From assembly GCA_016935365.1 (NCBI GenBank), contig JAFGRB010000079.1:1-44993 (forward strand): DNA of 44,993 nucleotides, given 5' to 3'. The translations under genes were made by a program, and so were the position numbers. Positions 34,394-41,952 of the stretch are shown piece by piece (within the stretch, counting starts at the first letter, position 1; each line of letters begins with the position of its first letter). This DNA is from Deltaproteobacteria bacterium (GTDB lineage: Bacteria > Myxococcota > B64-G9). The notes beneath the pieces are model-generated. The model made no database searches and was not told where the DNA came from. It saw only the letters and a program-made list of their open reading frames with translations.

Positions 34394-35429
34394 CTCGTGC
34401 CGGCTCCCGGGACCGCAGTCCGGCCTTCCTCACCACCGCCGGCAAGCGGATGGTGAAGGCCGCGCCCCTGTTCCTTCCCTCCCGGCTCTCCAAGGAGAGC
34501 TCCCCCTGGTGATCTCGTATGATACCACGGCTGACGAACAGCCCCAAGCCCGTGCCTTCCCCCGGCGGCTTGGTGCTGGCGAAGGGCTCGAAGATACGCG
34601 ACCGGATCTCCTCCGGGACGCCCGGCCCGTTGTCGACCACCGAGATGAGCGCCGTGTCGTCTCCGTCCAGGCCCGTGGACACGGTCACCTCACCGCCTGC
34701 CGGCATGGCCTGCTGGGCGTTGAGAGCCAGGTTGAGGAGGACCTGCTGCAGCTCCCCCGGGATGGCCCGCACCACGGGCGCGCCCTCGGCCAGCTGGACC
34801 GAGAGCTTGATCCGGTGGAGCATGAGCTGGTGCTCGAGGAGCCTGCTCGTCTCCTGGACCAGGCGGTTGAGGTCGACCTCCTCGAGCTGCCGGGTCTTCT
34901 GCCGGGCGAAGCGGAGAAAGCCTTCCAGGATCTCCTTGCTGCGGTTGGCCTCGGTCTCGATCATCTTCAAGAGATCGCGGACCTTCTCTGGCTGGTCCAT
35001 CCTCTGCCGGGCCACCTGGGTGAAGCCCAGCAGGCCGGTCATCGAGTTCTTGACCTCGTGGGTGATCCCGGCGCCGAGCTGGCCGAAGGCGGCCATCTTC
35101 TCGGACTGCATGAGCTGGGCCCGGCACTCCTCCAGCGCCCGGGCCAGCCGCTCGAACGAGCGGGCCAGATCGCCGACCTCGTCTCGCGACTCGACTCCGA
35201 TCTCGACGTCGGGGCAGCCCTTCTCGAGATCGGCTGCCGCTGCCCGGAGCTTTCGAACCGGGGCAGAGAGAGTCCGCGCCAGGAGCCCCCCCACGATGAT
35301 CGCGAGGAGCAGCACGAGCGAACCGGCCAGGACCGCGTGCGGGATGAGCAGGCAGGCACCCGCGGTCAGCAGGCCCACCGCCGAGAAGGCGAGCGAGATC
35401 TTGCAACCGATGGAAGGTCTCAGCTTCAT
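34386..35429 (-). CDS. HAMP-domain sensor histidine kinase
   Basis: 347 residues. Two closely spaced membrane helices (about 10-30 and 33-52) with almost no loop between them, so there is no periplasmic sensor of its own. HAMP (about 52-104) is followed by the dimerisation domain with H124 in GAGITHEVKNSM and an ATPase domain with LLNLALNAQQAM, VVDNGPGVP, IFEPFAST and GTGLGLFVS. The lack of a sensor loop and the overlap with the FecR gene suggest that FecR provides the signal. Neighbouring receivers are the likely targets. Confidence 0.9.
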   Translation of the reverse strand: MKLRPSIGCKISLAFSAVGLLTAGACLLIPHAVLAGSLVLLLAIIVGGLLARTLSAPVRKLRAAAADLEKGCPDVEIGVESRDEVGDLARSFERLARALEECRAQLMQSEKMAAFGQLGAGITHEVKNSMTGLLGFTQVARQRMDQPEKVRDLLKMIETEANRSKEILEGFLRFARQKTRQLEEVDLNRLVQETSRLLEHQLMLHRIKLSVQLAEGAPVVRAIPGELQQVLLNLALNAQQAMPAGGEVTVSTGLDGDDTALISVVDNGPGVPEEIRSRIFEPFASTKPPGEGTGLGLFVSRGIIRDHQGELSLESREGRNRGAAFTIRLPAVVRKAGLRSREPARDA

Positions 35430-35439
35430 GGCCCCTTGC

Positions 35440-36219
35440 CTAGTCCATCTCCTTCACCTTCTTGGCCTGGGTGGCCAGGATCGTCCAGCAGTGCTCCAGC
35501 AGATCGATCACCTCGGTGTGGCTGTTGCCGTTTCCCTGGCCGGCAGCCATCTCCTTGAGCTTCGCGCGCGCGTGGCGCAAGGCCTCGGTCACGCCGTTGA
35601 ACGCCTGCTTGAGCTCCGTGTTCTGGATCTTGAGCTGGCGGTTCGTCTTGTTGACGATGGCGTGCCGGATGATGTTCGCCCTCTCCACCTCGTCGATGGA
35701 CTTGCCCAGGTCCTTGATGGTCTTCGAGAGGTCCTTGTGGGCCTCGCGGAGCTGATCGGCCATGACCTGGTTCTCGTGTGCCAGCTGCTGCCGCTCGAGC
35801 GCCTTGTTGATCTTCTCGGCCACCAGGTTCACATCGGAGAACGGCTTCTCGACGTAGTCGAAGGCCCCCAGCCGCAGGGCCTCGACCGCCGACTCGTACG
35901 AGGAGTAGCCGGTGATGACGATGAACTCGAGAAGCGGCTTCAGCCTGCGGGCCTTGCGCATGAGATCGATACCCGATATCCCCGGCAAGTTCTTGTCGAC
36001 GATCAGAATGTTGTACTCCTTCTCCTTGACCTTCTCCAGCGCGTCCTCCCCGCTCCAGGCGAAGTCCAGCGTGTAGCCCTGGTCGTCCAGGACGGCCTTG
36101 AAGACCTCGTGGATGGTCGCCTCGTCGTCCACGACGAGGATGCTCGACTGCCGGTCGAAGACCATCATGTACTCGAGCGCTTCCAGATCGAGATCGTTCA
36201 GCTCGGATACGTCGCTCAT
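35440..36219 (-). CDS. response regulator with C-terminal coiled coil
   Basis: 259 residues: receiver domain at about 26-140 (phospho-acceptor D75 in ILIVDKNLPG, Lys in YVEKPF), preceded by a 25-residue acidic leader and followed by a long predicted coiled coil (about 135-240, DQLREAHKDLSKTIKDLGKS). No DNA-binding or enzyme domain, so output is by protein contact. The open frame extends far upstream (to 37074) but real start is ATG 36219. It shares the DKNLP acceptor motif with the two genes before it. Ten bases separate it from the kinase gene that follows. Confidence 0.88.
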   Translation of the reverse strand: MSDVSELNDLDLEALEYMMVFDRQSSILVVDDEATIHEVFKAVLDDQGYTLDFAWSGEDALEKVKEKEYNILIVDKNLPGISGIDLMRKARRLKPLLEFIVITGYSSYESAVEALRLGAFDYVEKPFSDVNLVAEKINKALERQQLAHENQVMADQLREAHKDLSKTIKDLGKSIDEVERANIIRHAIVNKTNRQLKIQNTELKQAFNGVTEALRHARAKLKEMAAGQGNGNSHTEVIDLLEHCWTILATQAKKVKEMD

Positions 36220-36221
36220 GG

Positions 36222-37067
36222 CTAGCTCTCCTGTTCTGGCATTCTCGACCACGACTTCTTCAGCTTGATGGGTCGCGCGGCGCACGATACCTTCTCGTGA
36301 AGCGCGCTGTCGAGCGGTTTTTCGATGACGGCCTTGATGCCCAGATCGATCAGCTTGGTGATCACGTCCAGGGATGGGTGCTCGACGAGCACCACGCAGG
36401 GCAGATCCGGAGCGCGGGTCTCGAGCTCCGTGAGCAGCCCGAAGACGTCCGGATCCACGACCGTATCGACGATCAGGAGATCCGGGACCGCCTTGCTCAC
36501 CTGGTAGAGCGCTTCGGTGGCGGTGGCGGCATGCGAGATCCGGTCCCCGGCCTTCTCGACCTCCGCGGCGATCTTCTCTCGGTCCGTCGCGATCGGCGTG
36601 ACCAGGAGGATGTCGATCGCGCCGTCTCTGGGCGCTCCGGAGAGGCTCTCGACCGGCGCGCCCGTCTGCCCGATCGAGTCGCCGCCCCTTTGCCGGATCT
36701 TCGCCAGCGTGGACTCGACTCGCTCCCGGATCCCGAACACGTCGTCGAAGGGCTTCTCGATGTAGCCCTCGACGCCGAGCCCGACCGTCTCCAGGGCGCT
36801 GTCGACGGACGCGTAGCCGGTGATGAGGATGACCGCGGTGTTGTCGCCCCGGGCCCGGATCTCGCGGATGAACTCGACCCCGTCGATGCCGGGCAGGTTC
36901 TTGTCCATCAGCAGCAGGTCGTAGTCCAGCTTTTCGAGGGCCGACCTGGCCTCCTCGGCCGACTCGACCGTGTCGATCTGCCAGCCGCTCTGCTCCATGG
37001 CCAGACTGAGCGCCATGCGGATCGAGGGCTCGTCGTCGACGACCAGGATTCGAGTATGGATGTTCAC
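36222..37067 (-). CDS. double-receiver response regulator
   Basis: 281 residues. The first receiver (1-125) is complete: DDE, D55 in LLLMDKNLPG, ITGYAS and YIEKPF. The second (about 155-265) keeps an Asp in LLIVDTVV and the Lys in VIEKPL but lacks the acidic pair at its N-terminus (LLVTPIATDRE), so it may not bind magnesium or be phosphorylated. No output domain. The start is GTG at 37067 with GGAGGA upstream, and overlaps the HD-GYP gene stop (GTGA). Probably a phosphate relay or sink between the kinases. Confidence 0.87.
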   Translation of the reverse strand: MNIHTRILVVDDEPSIRMALSLAMEQSGWQIDTVESAEEARSALEKLDYDLLLMDKNLPGIDGVEFIREIRARGDNTAVILITGYASVDSALETVGLGVEGYIEKPFDDVFGIRERVESTLAKIRQRGGDSIGQTGAPVESLSGAPRDGAIDILLVTPIATDREKIAAEVEKAGDRISHAATATEALYQVSKAVPDLLIVDTVVDPDVFGLLTELETRAPDLPCVVLVEHPSLDVITKLIDLGIKAVIEKPLDSALHEKVSCAARPIKLKKSWSRMPEQES

Positions 37068-38113
37068 CTTGCACACTCCTCCAGAGAGCTGTCTTCCCAT
37101 TCGAACGTCCGCTCCACCTCGATGAAGACCTCCACCACGCGAGGATCGAAGCGCGTACCGGCGTAGCCCCGGATCAGCTCCACGGCCTTCTCCCGGCTCA
37201 TCGCCTGGCGAAATGGACGCCTGGAGATCATGGCGATGTAGCTGTCGGCCACGCCCAGGACCCTCGCCCCGATCGGGATGCTCTCGCCGCAGAGCCCGCA
37301 AGGGTAGCCGGAGCCGTCGTGTCGCTCGTGATGGCAGCGGATGATTCCGGCCAGGGGCTCGAATCCGCTGATGCTCTTCACCAAGTCGGCCCCGATGTCC
37401 GAATGCCGCTTGACCTTCTGGTACTCCTCGGGGCTGAGGGGGCGCGGCTTGCTCTCGAGCTGCTCGATCTCGCCCGCCTCGCCCAGGTCGTGCAGCAGCG
37501 CGGCAGCGCTCAACCACTCCACGGTCTCGGCGTCCAACCCGAGCCCCACGGCCGTCCTGACGCACAGGCTGCGGATCTTCTCGTTCTCCCCGAAGCGGAC
37601 CGGATCGCGCATGGCCAGGATCCGCGAGATCACGATCGCGGTCTCCAGGTACGTCCTGCGGAGCGACTGCATGGAGCTCGCGAGCTGGAGGTTGGCCGCG
37701 GACAGGCTGTGGGTCAGCTGCCTGAGCTCCTCTTTCTGCCTGCGTTTCTCGACCGCGCGGCTCACCCGCTGCATGACCCCGGACATGTGGTCGAAGGGCT
37801 TGGTGATGTAGTCGAAGATCCCGATCTCGATGGCATCCAGCGCCGAGTCCAGCGAGGCGTAGCCGGTCATCACGATGAGCTCCATCTCCGGATCGCTGAG
37901 CCGCATCCGGCGCAGCAGCTCGATCCCGTCCATGTCCGGCAGGTTCTTGTCGACCAGGGCGACGTCGAAGCTCTCCTTCTCCAGGGCCTGGAGGGCTTCC
38001 TGTGCGCTGGCAGCCCGGCACGCATCGTAGCCGGTCTCCTCGAGCTCGTTTCCCAGCAGCAGAAGCACGGTGTTCTCGTCGTCCACGACCAGAATCGAAC
38101 CCCTGGTTTTCAT
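37064..38113 (-). CDS. receiver-HD-GYP protein with altered active site
   Basis: 349 residues. Receiver at 1-120 (D55 in VALVDKNLPD), a short helical link, then HD-GYP (about 165-345). HD at 208-209 and HHERHDGSGYP at 261-271 are kept, but the usual GHSERV is GENEKI here and HDxGK is HDLGE. The first loses a metal-binding histidine, the second a conserved lysine. The protein may thus bind, rather than cut, cyclic di-GMP, or have another metal geometry. The good HD-GYP at 56-2056 serves as contrast. GGAGAGGCGGAG precedes the ATG. Confidence 0.88.
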   Translation of the reverse strand: MKTRGSILVVDDENTVLLLLGNELEETGYDACRAASAQEALQALEKESFDVALVDKNLPDMDGIELLRRMRLSDPEMELIVMTGYASLDSALDAIEIGIFDYITKPFDHMSGVMQRVSRAVEKRRQKEELRQLTHSLSAANLQLASSMQSLRRTYLETAIVISRILAMRDPVRFGENEKIRSLCVRTAVGLGLDAETVEWLSAAALLHDLGEAGEIEQLESKPRPLSPEEYQKVKRHSDIGADLVKSISGFEPLAGIIRCHHERHDGSGYPCGLCGESIPIGARVLGVADSYIAMISRRPFRQAMSREKAVELIRGYAGTRFDPRVVEVFIEVERTFEWEDSSLEECAR

Positions 38114-38138
38114 TCTCCGCCTCTCCCGCCGGGCGCGC

Positions 38139-39998
38139 TCAGGCCAGGTGCGCCCTGCGCTTGGCTGCCGGCAGCGTGACCGTCATGGTCGTCCCTCGGC
38201 CGACCTCGCTCTCCGCCTTGATCTTGCCGTGATGCTCCTCCACGATCCGGAAGACCACGGTCAAGCCCAGCCCTTCTCCTTCCCAGTTGTCCTTGGTGGT
38301 GAAGAAGGGCTCGAAGATCTTGTCCAGGTTCTCCGGAGCGATCCCCTTGCCGGTGTCCGCGACCGAGACCCTCACCACTTTCCCCTCCACCGACCGGGTC
38401 GAGACGGCGAGCCTTCCTCCTTGCGGCATGGCGATCCGCGAGTTGTTCATCAGGTGCAAGAAGACCTGCTGCATCTTGGTGCGGTTGCCCAGCACGGAAG
38501 GCACCTCTTGGCAGTAGTCCCTGACGATCTCGATCCCCTCCTGGGCGCAGCTCTTCTCGACCATCGAGATGGTGCTGTCGAGCAGCTCGTTGAGATCCAT
38601 GGGCATGAAGCTCTCGCCCGCGTAGTCCTGGGAGAAGCTGAGCAGCGTGCGCACGATCCCCTTGATGCGCAGCCCCTCCTTCTCGACGGTCTTGAGCAGG
38701 CTCTCGCGCTTCTTCAGCGCCTCGTCCTTGCCCGTCTGGGAGATCATGATCTGGGTCAAGCCCAGGACCGCGGTCAGGGGGTTGTTGATCTCGTGGGCGA
38801 TCCCCGCGCCGAGCGAGGTGACCGCCGCGATCTTCTGCGACTGGACCAGCTGCTCCTGGACCTCCTTCAGCTCCCGGGTCCTGTCCTCCACCCGCTGCTG
38901 GAGCTCCCGGTTCCAGGCCCGGATCTCGGAGTCGCGCTTCTCGATCTCCACCCCCATGTGGTTGAAGGTGGCGGAGAGCCTGCCGAGCTCGTCGGAGCCC
39001 TCGACGGGCAGCCGATGGCCGAAGTGGCCCTGGGCGAACTGCTCGGCGCCCTCCACGAGCTGCTTGATGGGCACGCTGATGCTCCGGCCGAGGAAGAGGC
39101 CGACGAAGATCGCCACCAGGACGCTGGCGACGATCCAGAAGATCGTCTGCTGGCGCATCCGCGCGCTGGCCGCGAAGGCCTCCGCCGTGGGCTGCTGCAC
39201 CACCACGCTCCAGCCCAGCGACAGGGTGGCGGCGGTGGCCAGATACTCCTGGCCGGCGCCGTCATGGAACCGAAGCTCACCGACGGAGGCCAGCTCGCTC
39301 AGCTCGGGGCCGACCGGCTGGAGCGGCCGCCCCCCGGCCGGCTGGCAGACGATCCGGTCTCGGCCGTCGACGAGCAGGACCCGCGTCTCGCCGGTGCGCA
39401 TCTGCGAGATCCGCTCGCAGATGCTCCCGGTCGAGAGCCCCACCGTGACGATCCAGTCGGCACCCGGCGCCCGGCCTCGGACGCGCATGGCCAGAGGCAC
39501 GATCGGGACGGTCGAACCCGGGCCGACGAATGCCTGCCCGATGGCCGTCCCGTCTTTCTTGGCCGCCTCGAACGGGATGCTGCCGGCAAAGGCCTCCAGG
39601 ATCGGCAGCGATGCCAGGGGGTGGCCCGAGAGCTCCTCGACCCTGGAGGCCTCGTCCACGAAGACGCTTCCTCCGATCCCCTCGCCGTTCTCGTCGAGCA
39701 GGGAGGCCACCGCGATGTCGTCGTGCTGCCGGTAGACCATCCACAGCGCGCCGGTAAGCTCCTGCACCGAGAGCTCGGGCCAGCGGATGGCGCGGGTGGC
39801 CAGCGAGAGGTTCCGCACGGCGTTGTCGAGGTGCTCCTGGACGAGCGCGGCCCCGTAGCGGGCCGAGACGCGATGCAGCTCCCGGATCTTGCCGTCGAAG
39901 GCGCGCTGATGGACGCCGAGGGACGTCCAGGCGGACAGGGTCATGGGGACCAGCGCCAGAAAGACGATGATGATGATGAGCTTGGTGCGCAGGTTCAC
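38139..39998 (-). CDS. Cache-HAMP sensor histidine kinase
   Basis: 619 residues: membrane helix at 7-24, a 260-residue periplasmic sensor with the pattern of a double Cache domain, second helix at about 286-304, HAMP (about 305-358), coiled coil, then the kinase core with H402 in GAGIAHEINNPLT and an ATPase domain (LMNNSRIAM, VADTGKGIA, IFEPFFTTK, GEGLGLTV). Cache domains bind small extracellular ligands such as amino or organic acids. The start is GTG at 39998, two bases after the stop of the single receiver gene. Probable partner of the receivers on both sides. Confidence 0.92.
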   Translation of the reverse strand: MNLRTKLIIIIVFLALVPMTLSAWTSLGVHQRAFDGKIRELHRVSARYGAALVQEHLDNAVRNLSLATRAIRWPELSVQELTGALWMVYRQHDDIAVASLLDENGEGIGGSVFVDEASRVEELSGHPLASLPILEAFAGSIPFEAAKKDGTAIGQAFVGPGSTVPIVPLAMRVRGRAPGADWIVTVGLSTGSICERISQMRTGETRVLLVDGRDRIVCQPAGGRPLQPVGPELSELASVGELRFHDGAGQEYLATAATLSLGWSVVVQQPTAEAFAASARMRQQTIFWIVASVLVAIFVGLFLGRSISVPIKQLVEGAEQFAQGHFGHRLPVEGSDELGRLSATFNHMGVEIEKRDSEIRAWNRELQQRVEDRTRELKEVQEQLVQSQKIAAVTSLGAGIAHEINNPLTAVLGLTQIMISQTGKDEALKKRESLLKTVEKEGLRIKGIVRTLLSFSQDYAGESFMPMDLNELLDSTISMVEKSCAQEGIEIVRDYCQEVPSVLGNRTKMQQVFLHLMNNSRIAMPQGGRLAVSTRSVEGKVVRVSVADTGKGIAPENLDKIFEPFFTTKDNWEGEGLGLTVVFRIVEEHHGKIKAESEVGRGTTMTVTLPAAKRRAHLA

Positions 39999-40000
39999 GA

Positions 40001-40378
40001 TCAGGACCCCGCTCGGCCGTCGGCCGCCTCGTCCACGGCCCTGACGACCTCGTCCCCGTTGAATGGCTTTCTCAGCCAGGTCAAGGGCCTGTAGCTCTGT
40101 GCCAGGGCCTCTACCCAGTCGTCCAGATAGGCGCTCATCAGGACGACTGGAAAGAGGGGATTTCTGGCCCGGATCTCGCGGATGAGATCGGTGCCTTTCC
40201 TGTCGACCAGGCGGTAGTCGATGAGCGCCACATCGAAGCGATCTTCGATGAGCACTTGCAGGGCCTCGTGGAATCCACTCACGCAGCAGATCTCGAAGCC
40301 CTCGTTCTCCAGGTAGGCGCCCAGGTTGAACAGCAGGTTTTCATCGTCGTCGACGATCAGCACCCGTTTTCCGCTCAT
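40001..40378 (-). CDS. single-domain response regulator
   Basis: 125 residues consisting of one receiver: VDDDE, D54 in VALIDYRLVDRKG, LMSAYLDD and WLRKPF. No output domain; CheY/Spo0F-like relay. The open frame reaches 40468 but the ATG at 40378, with AAAGAGG upstream, fits the family. A sigma-54-like promoter lies just upstream (40420-40435), so this gene and those after it could be switched on by the NtrC-type protein coded immediately before. Confidence 0.88.
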   Translation of the reverse strand: MSGKRVLIVDDDENLLFNLGAYLENEGFEICCVSGFHEALQVLIEDRFDVALIDYRLVDRKGTDLIREIRARNPLFPVVLMSAYLDDWVEALAQSYRPLTWLRKPFNGDEVVRAVDEAADGRAGS

Positions 40379-40419
40379 GTCGACCTCTTTGCCTCGCTCT
40401 CCGGATAGCCGCATGACCA

Positions 40420-40435
40420 TGCAGCCGGGATGCCA
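40420..40435 (-). promoter_or_regulatory. sigma-54-like promoter inside the signalling run
   Basis: On the minus strand TGGCATCCCGGCTGCA differs from TGGCAYRNNNNTTGCW at two positions and keeps GG and GC ten bases apart. It lies in the 185-base gap between the NtrC-type gene and the single receiver, about 42 bases before its ATG, and is the only sizeable gap in the run. Confidence 0.45.
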
Positions 40436-40563
40436 TCTCTTCATCTGTCGCCTTTCCATCGCATCCATCGTCGGTTAGCTCCTCCATGATCAGGGTAATC
40501 ACGCCGGCAGAGGCGGTCTGTGCTGACCGACTGCGGCCAGATCTGGCCACCCGCTCGCGAGAG

Positions 40564-41952
40564 TCAGCTCTTGCGTGCCCGAAAGGCCAGCCTGTCGATC
40601 CCGTACTGGCTGAGCTTGCGCCGCAGGGAGCGCTCTCCGATGGCCAGCAGGCGAGCAGCCCGTCGCATGTTGCCATCGGTCTGTCGGAGCGCGTCCTCGA
40701 TGTGGGCCTGCTCGGCATTGGCGAGAAAGTCCCTGAGCTTCGTCGGACCGGTCGAGGCCTGGGCATCCGCTTCCCTGCCGCGCAAGAGGGCCGTCGGGAT
40801 GTCGCCTGCCGACAGGTTCCCATCGGAGACGGCCAGGGCGGCCTCGACGGCGTTTTGCAGCTCGCGCACGTTGCCGGGCCAGTGCCAGGCCATCAGCTCG
40901 TCGACAAAGCCGGGGCTCACCCGTACTTTCTCCTGCCGGCCGCGCTGCGCGTACCTCTCCAGGACATCGCGCACGAGCAGGGGAATGTCCTCTCGCCGCT
41001 CCCGCAGGGCGGGCAAGTCGATCCGCAGCACGTTGAGGCGGTAGAACAGATCCCGCCTCAGCGCCCCCGAACGGACCTCCTCCTCCGCCGCGGTGTTCAT
41101 GGTCGCGATGACGCGGATGTCCACCTCCATGGTCTCGTCGCTGCCGACCGGGGTGAAGCTCATCTCCTCGAGCACCCGGAGCAGGCGGACCTGGAAGCTC
41201 TCCGGCGCCGCGGACAGCTCATCGAGCAGCAGGGTGCCGCCCTGGGCCGATGCGAGCTTGCCGAGGCGAGCCTGGCTCGCGCCGGTGAAGGCGCCCCGGA
41301 CATGCCCGAACAGCTCGCTCTCCATCAGCCCCTCGGGCACGGCAGCGCAGTTCATCCCGACAAAAGGCCGCTCTCTCCGGGCGCTGTTGACGTGGATCGC
41401 CCTGGCGGTCAGCTCCTTGCCGGTGCCCGTCTCGCCGGTGATGAGCACTGATAGATCGCATACGGCCGCCGATTCGATCAGGGAGAACACATTCTGCATC
41501 TTCGCGCTCGCCCCGATCAATCGGTCGAAGCGGTAGCGCTCGCGCACCAGGTTGCGCAGGCTCGCCAGCTCGTCCTCGGCCCGGATCTTCTCGGCCACGA
41601 AGCCCAGCTTGTGCTGAAGCGGATCGGGTCCGATGGGCTTGAGCAGGTAGTCGTGCACGCCTGCCTTCATGGCCGCCACGGCCGACTCCACGGTCCCGTA
41701 GGCCGTCATCATGATCAGGACCATCTCGGGATAGCGCGCGCGGAGATGCTGCACCAGCTCCAGCCCGTCCATGCCCGGCATCTTGTGATCGACGAGCGCG
41801 ATGCGACACGGGTCGGCCCGCAGGAGATCGAGCGCCTCTTCCCCGCTTTCCGCGGTGATAGTCCGATAACCGCATTCCTCGAGAAAGCCGCTCAGCTGGA
41901 CCCGGATGCCCTCGTCGTCGTCGACGACCAGGATCTGGAGAGACTCAGCCAC
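40564..41952 (-). CDS. NtrC-family sigma-54 response regulator
   Basis: 462 residues with the full three-domain plan. Receiver 1-120 (D55 in IALVDHKMPG, MTAYGT, YLLKPI); AAA+ domain with GETGTGKE, GAFTGA, LLLDELS and RRDLFYRLN; C-terminal Fis-type helix-turn-helix GNMRRAARLLAIGERSLRRK. Unlike the protein at 19937-21403 its receiver is intact, so it is controlled by phosphorylation, most simply by the kinase gene that overlaps its start by eight bases. The start is GTG at 41952; the open frame to 42087 lies within the kinase gene. Confidence 0.92.
   Translation of the reverse strand: MAESLQILVVDDDEGIRVQLSGFLEECGYRTITAESGEEALDLLRADPCRIALVDHKMPGMDGLELVQHLRARYPEMVLIMMTAYGTVESAVAAMKAGVHDYLLKPIGPDPLQHKLGFVAEKIRAEDELASLRNLVRERYRFDRLIGASAKMQNVFSLIESAAVCDLSVLITGETGTGKELTARAIHVNSARRERPFVGMNCAAVPEGLMESELFGHVRGAFTGASQARLGKLASAQGGTLLLDELSAAPESFQVRLLRVLEEMSFTPVGSDETMEVDIRVIATMNTAAEEEVRSGALRRDLFYRLNVLRIDLPALRERREDIPLLVRDVLERYAQRGRQEKVRVSPGFVDELMAWHWPGNVRELQNAVEAALAVSDGNLSAGDIPTALLRGREADAQASTGPTKLRDFLANAEQAHIEDALRQTDGNMRRAARLLAIGERSLRRKLSQYGIDRLAFRARKS

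Noticed and set aside
35440..38021. Long minus-strand frames that extend two response regulator genes upstream (to 37074 and 38021)
   Set aside because: The extra parts are out-of-frame readings of the preceding regulators; good starts with ribosome sites exist at 36219 and 37067.
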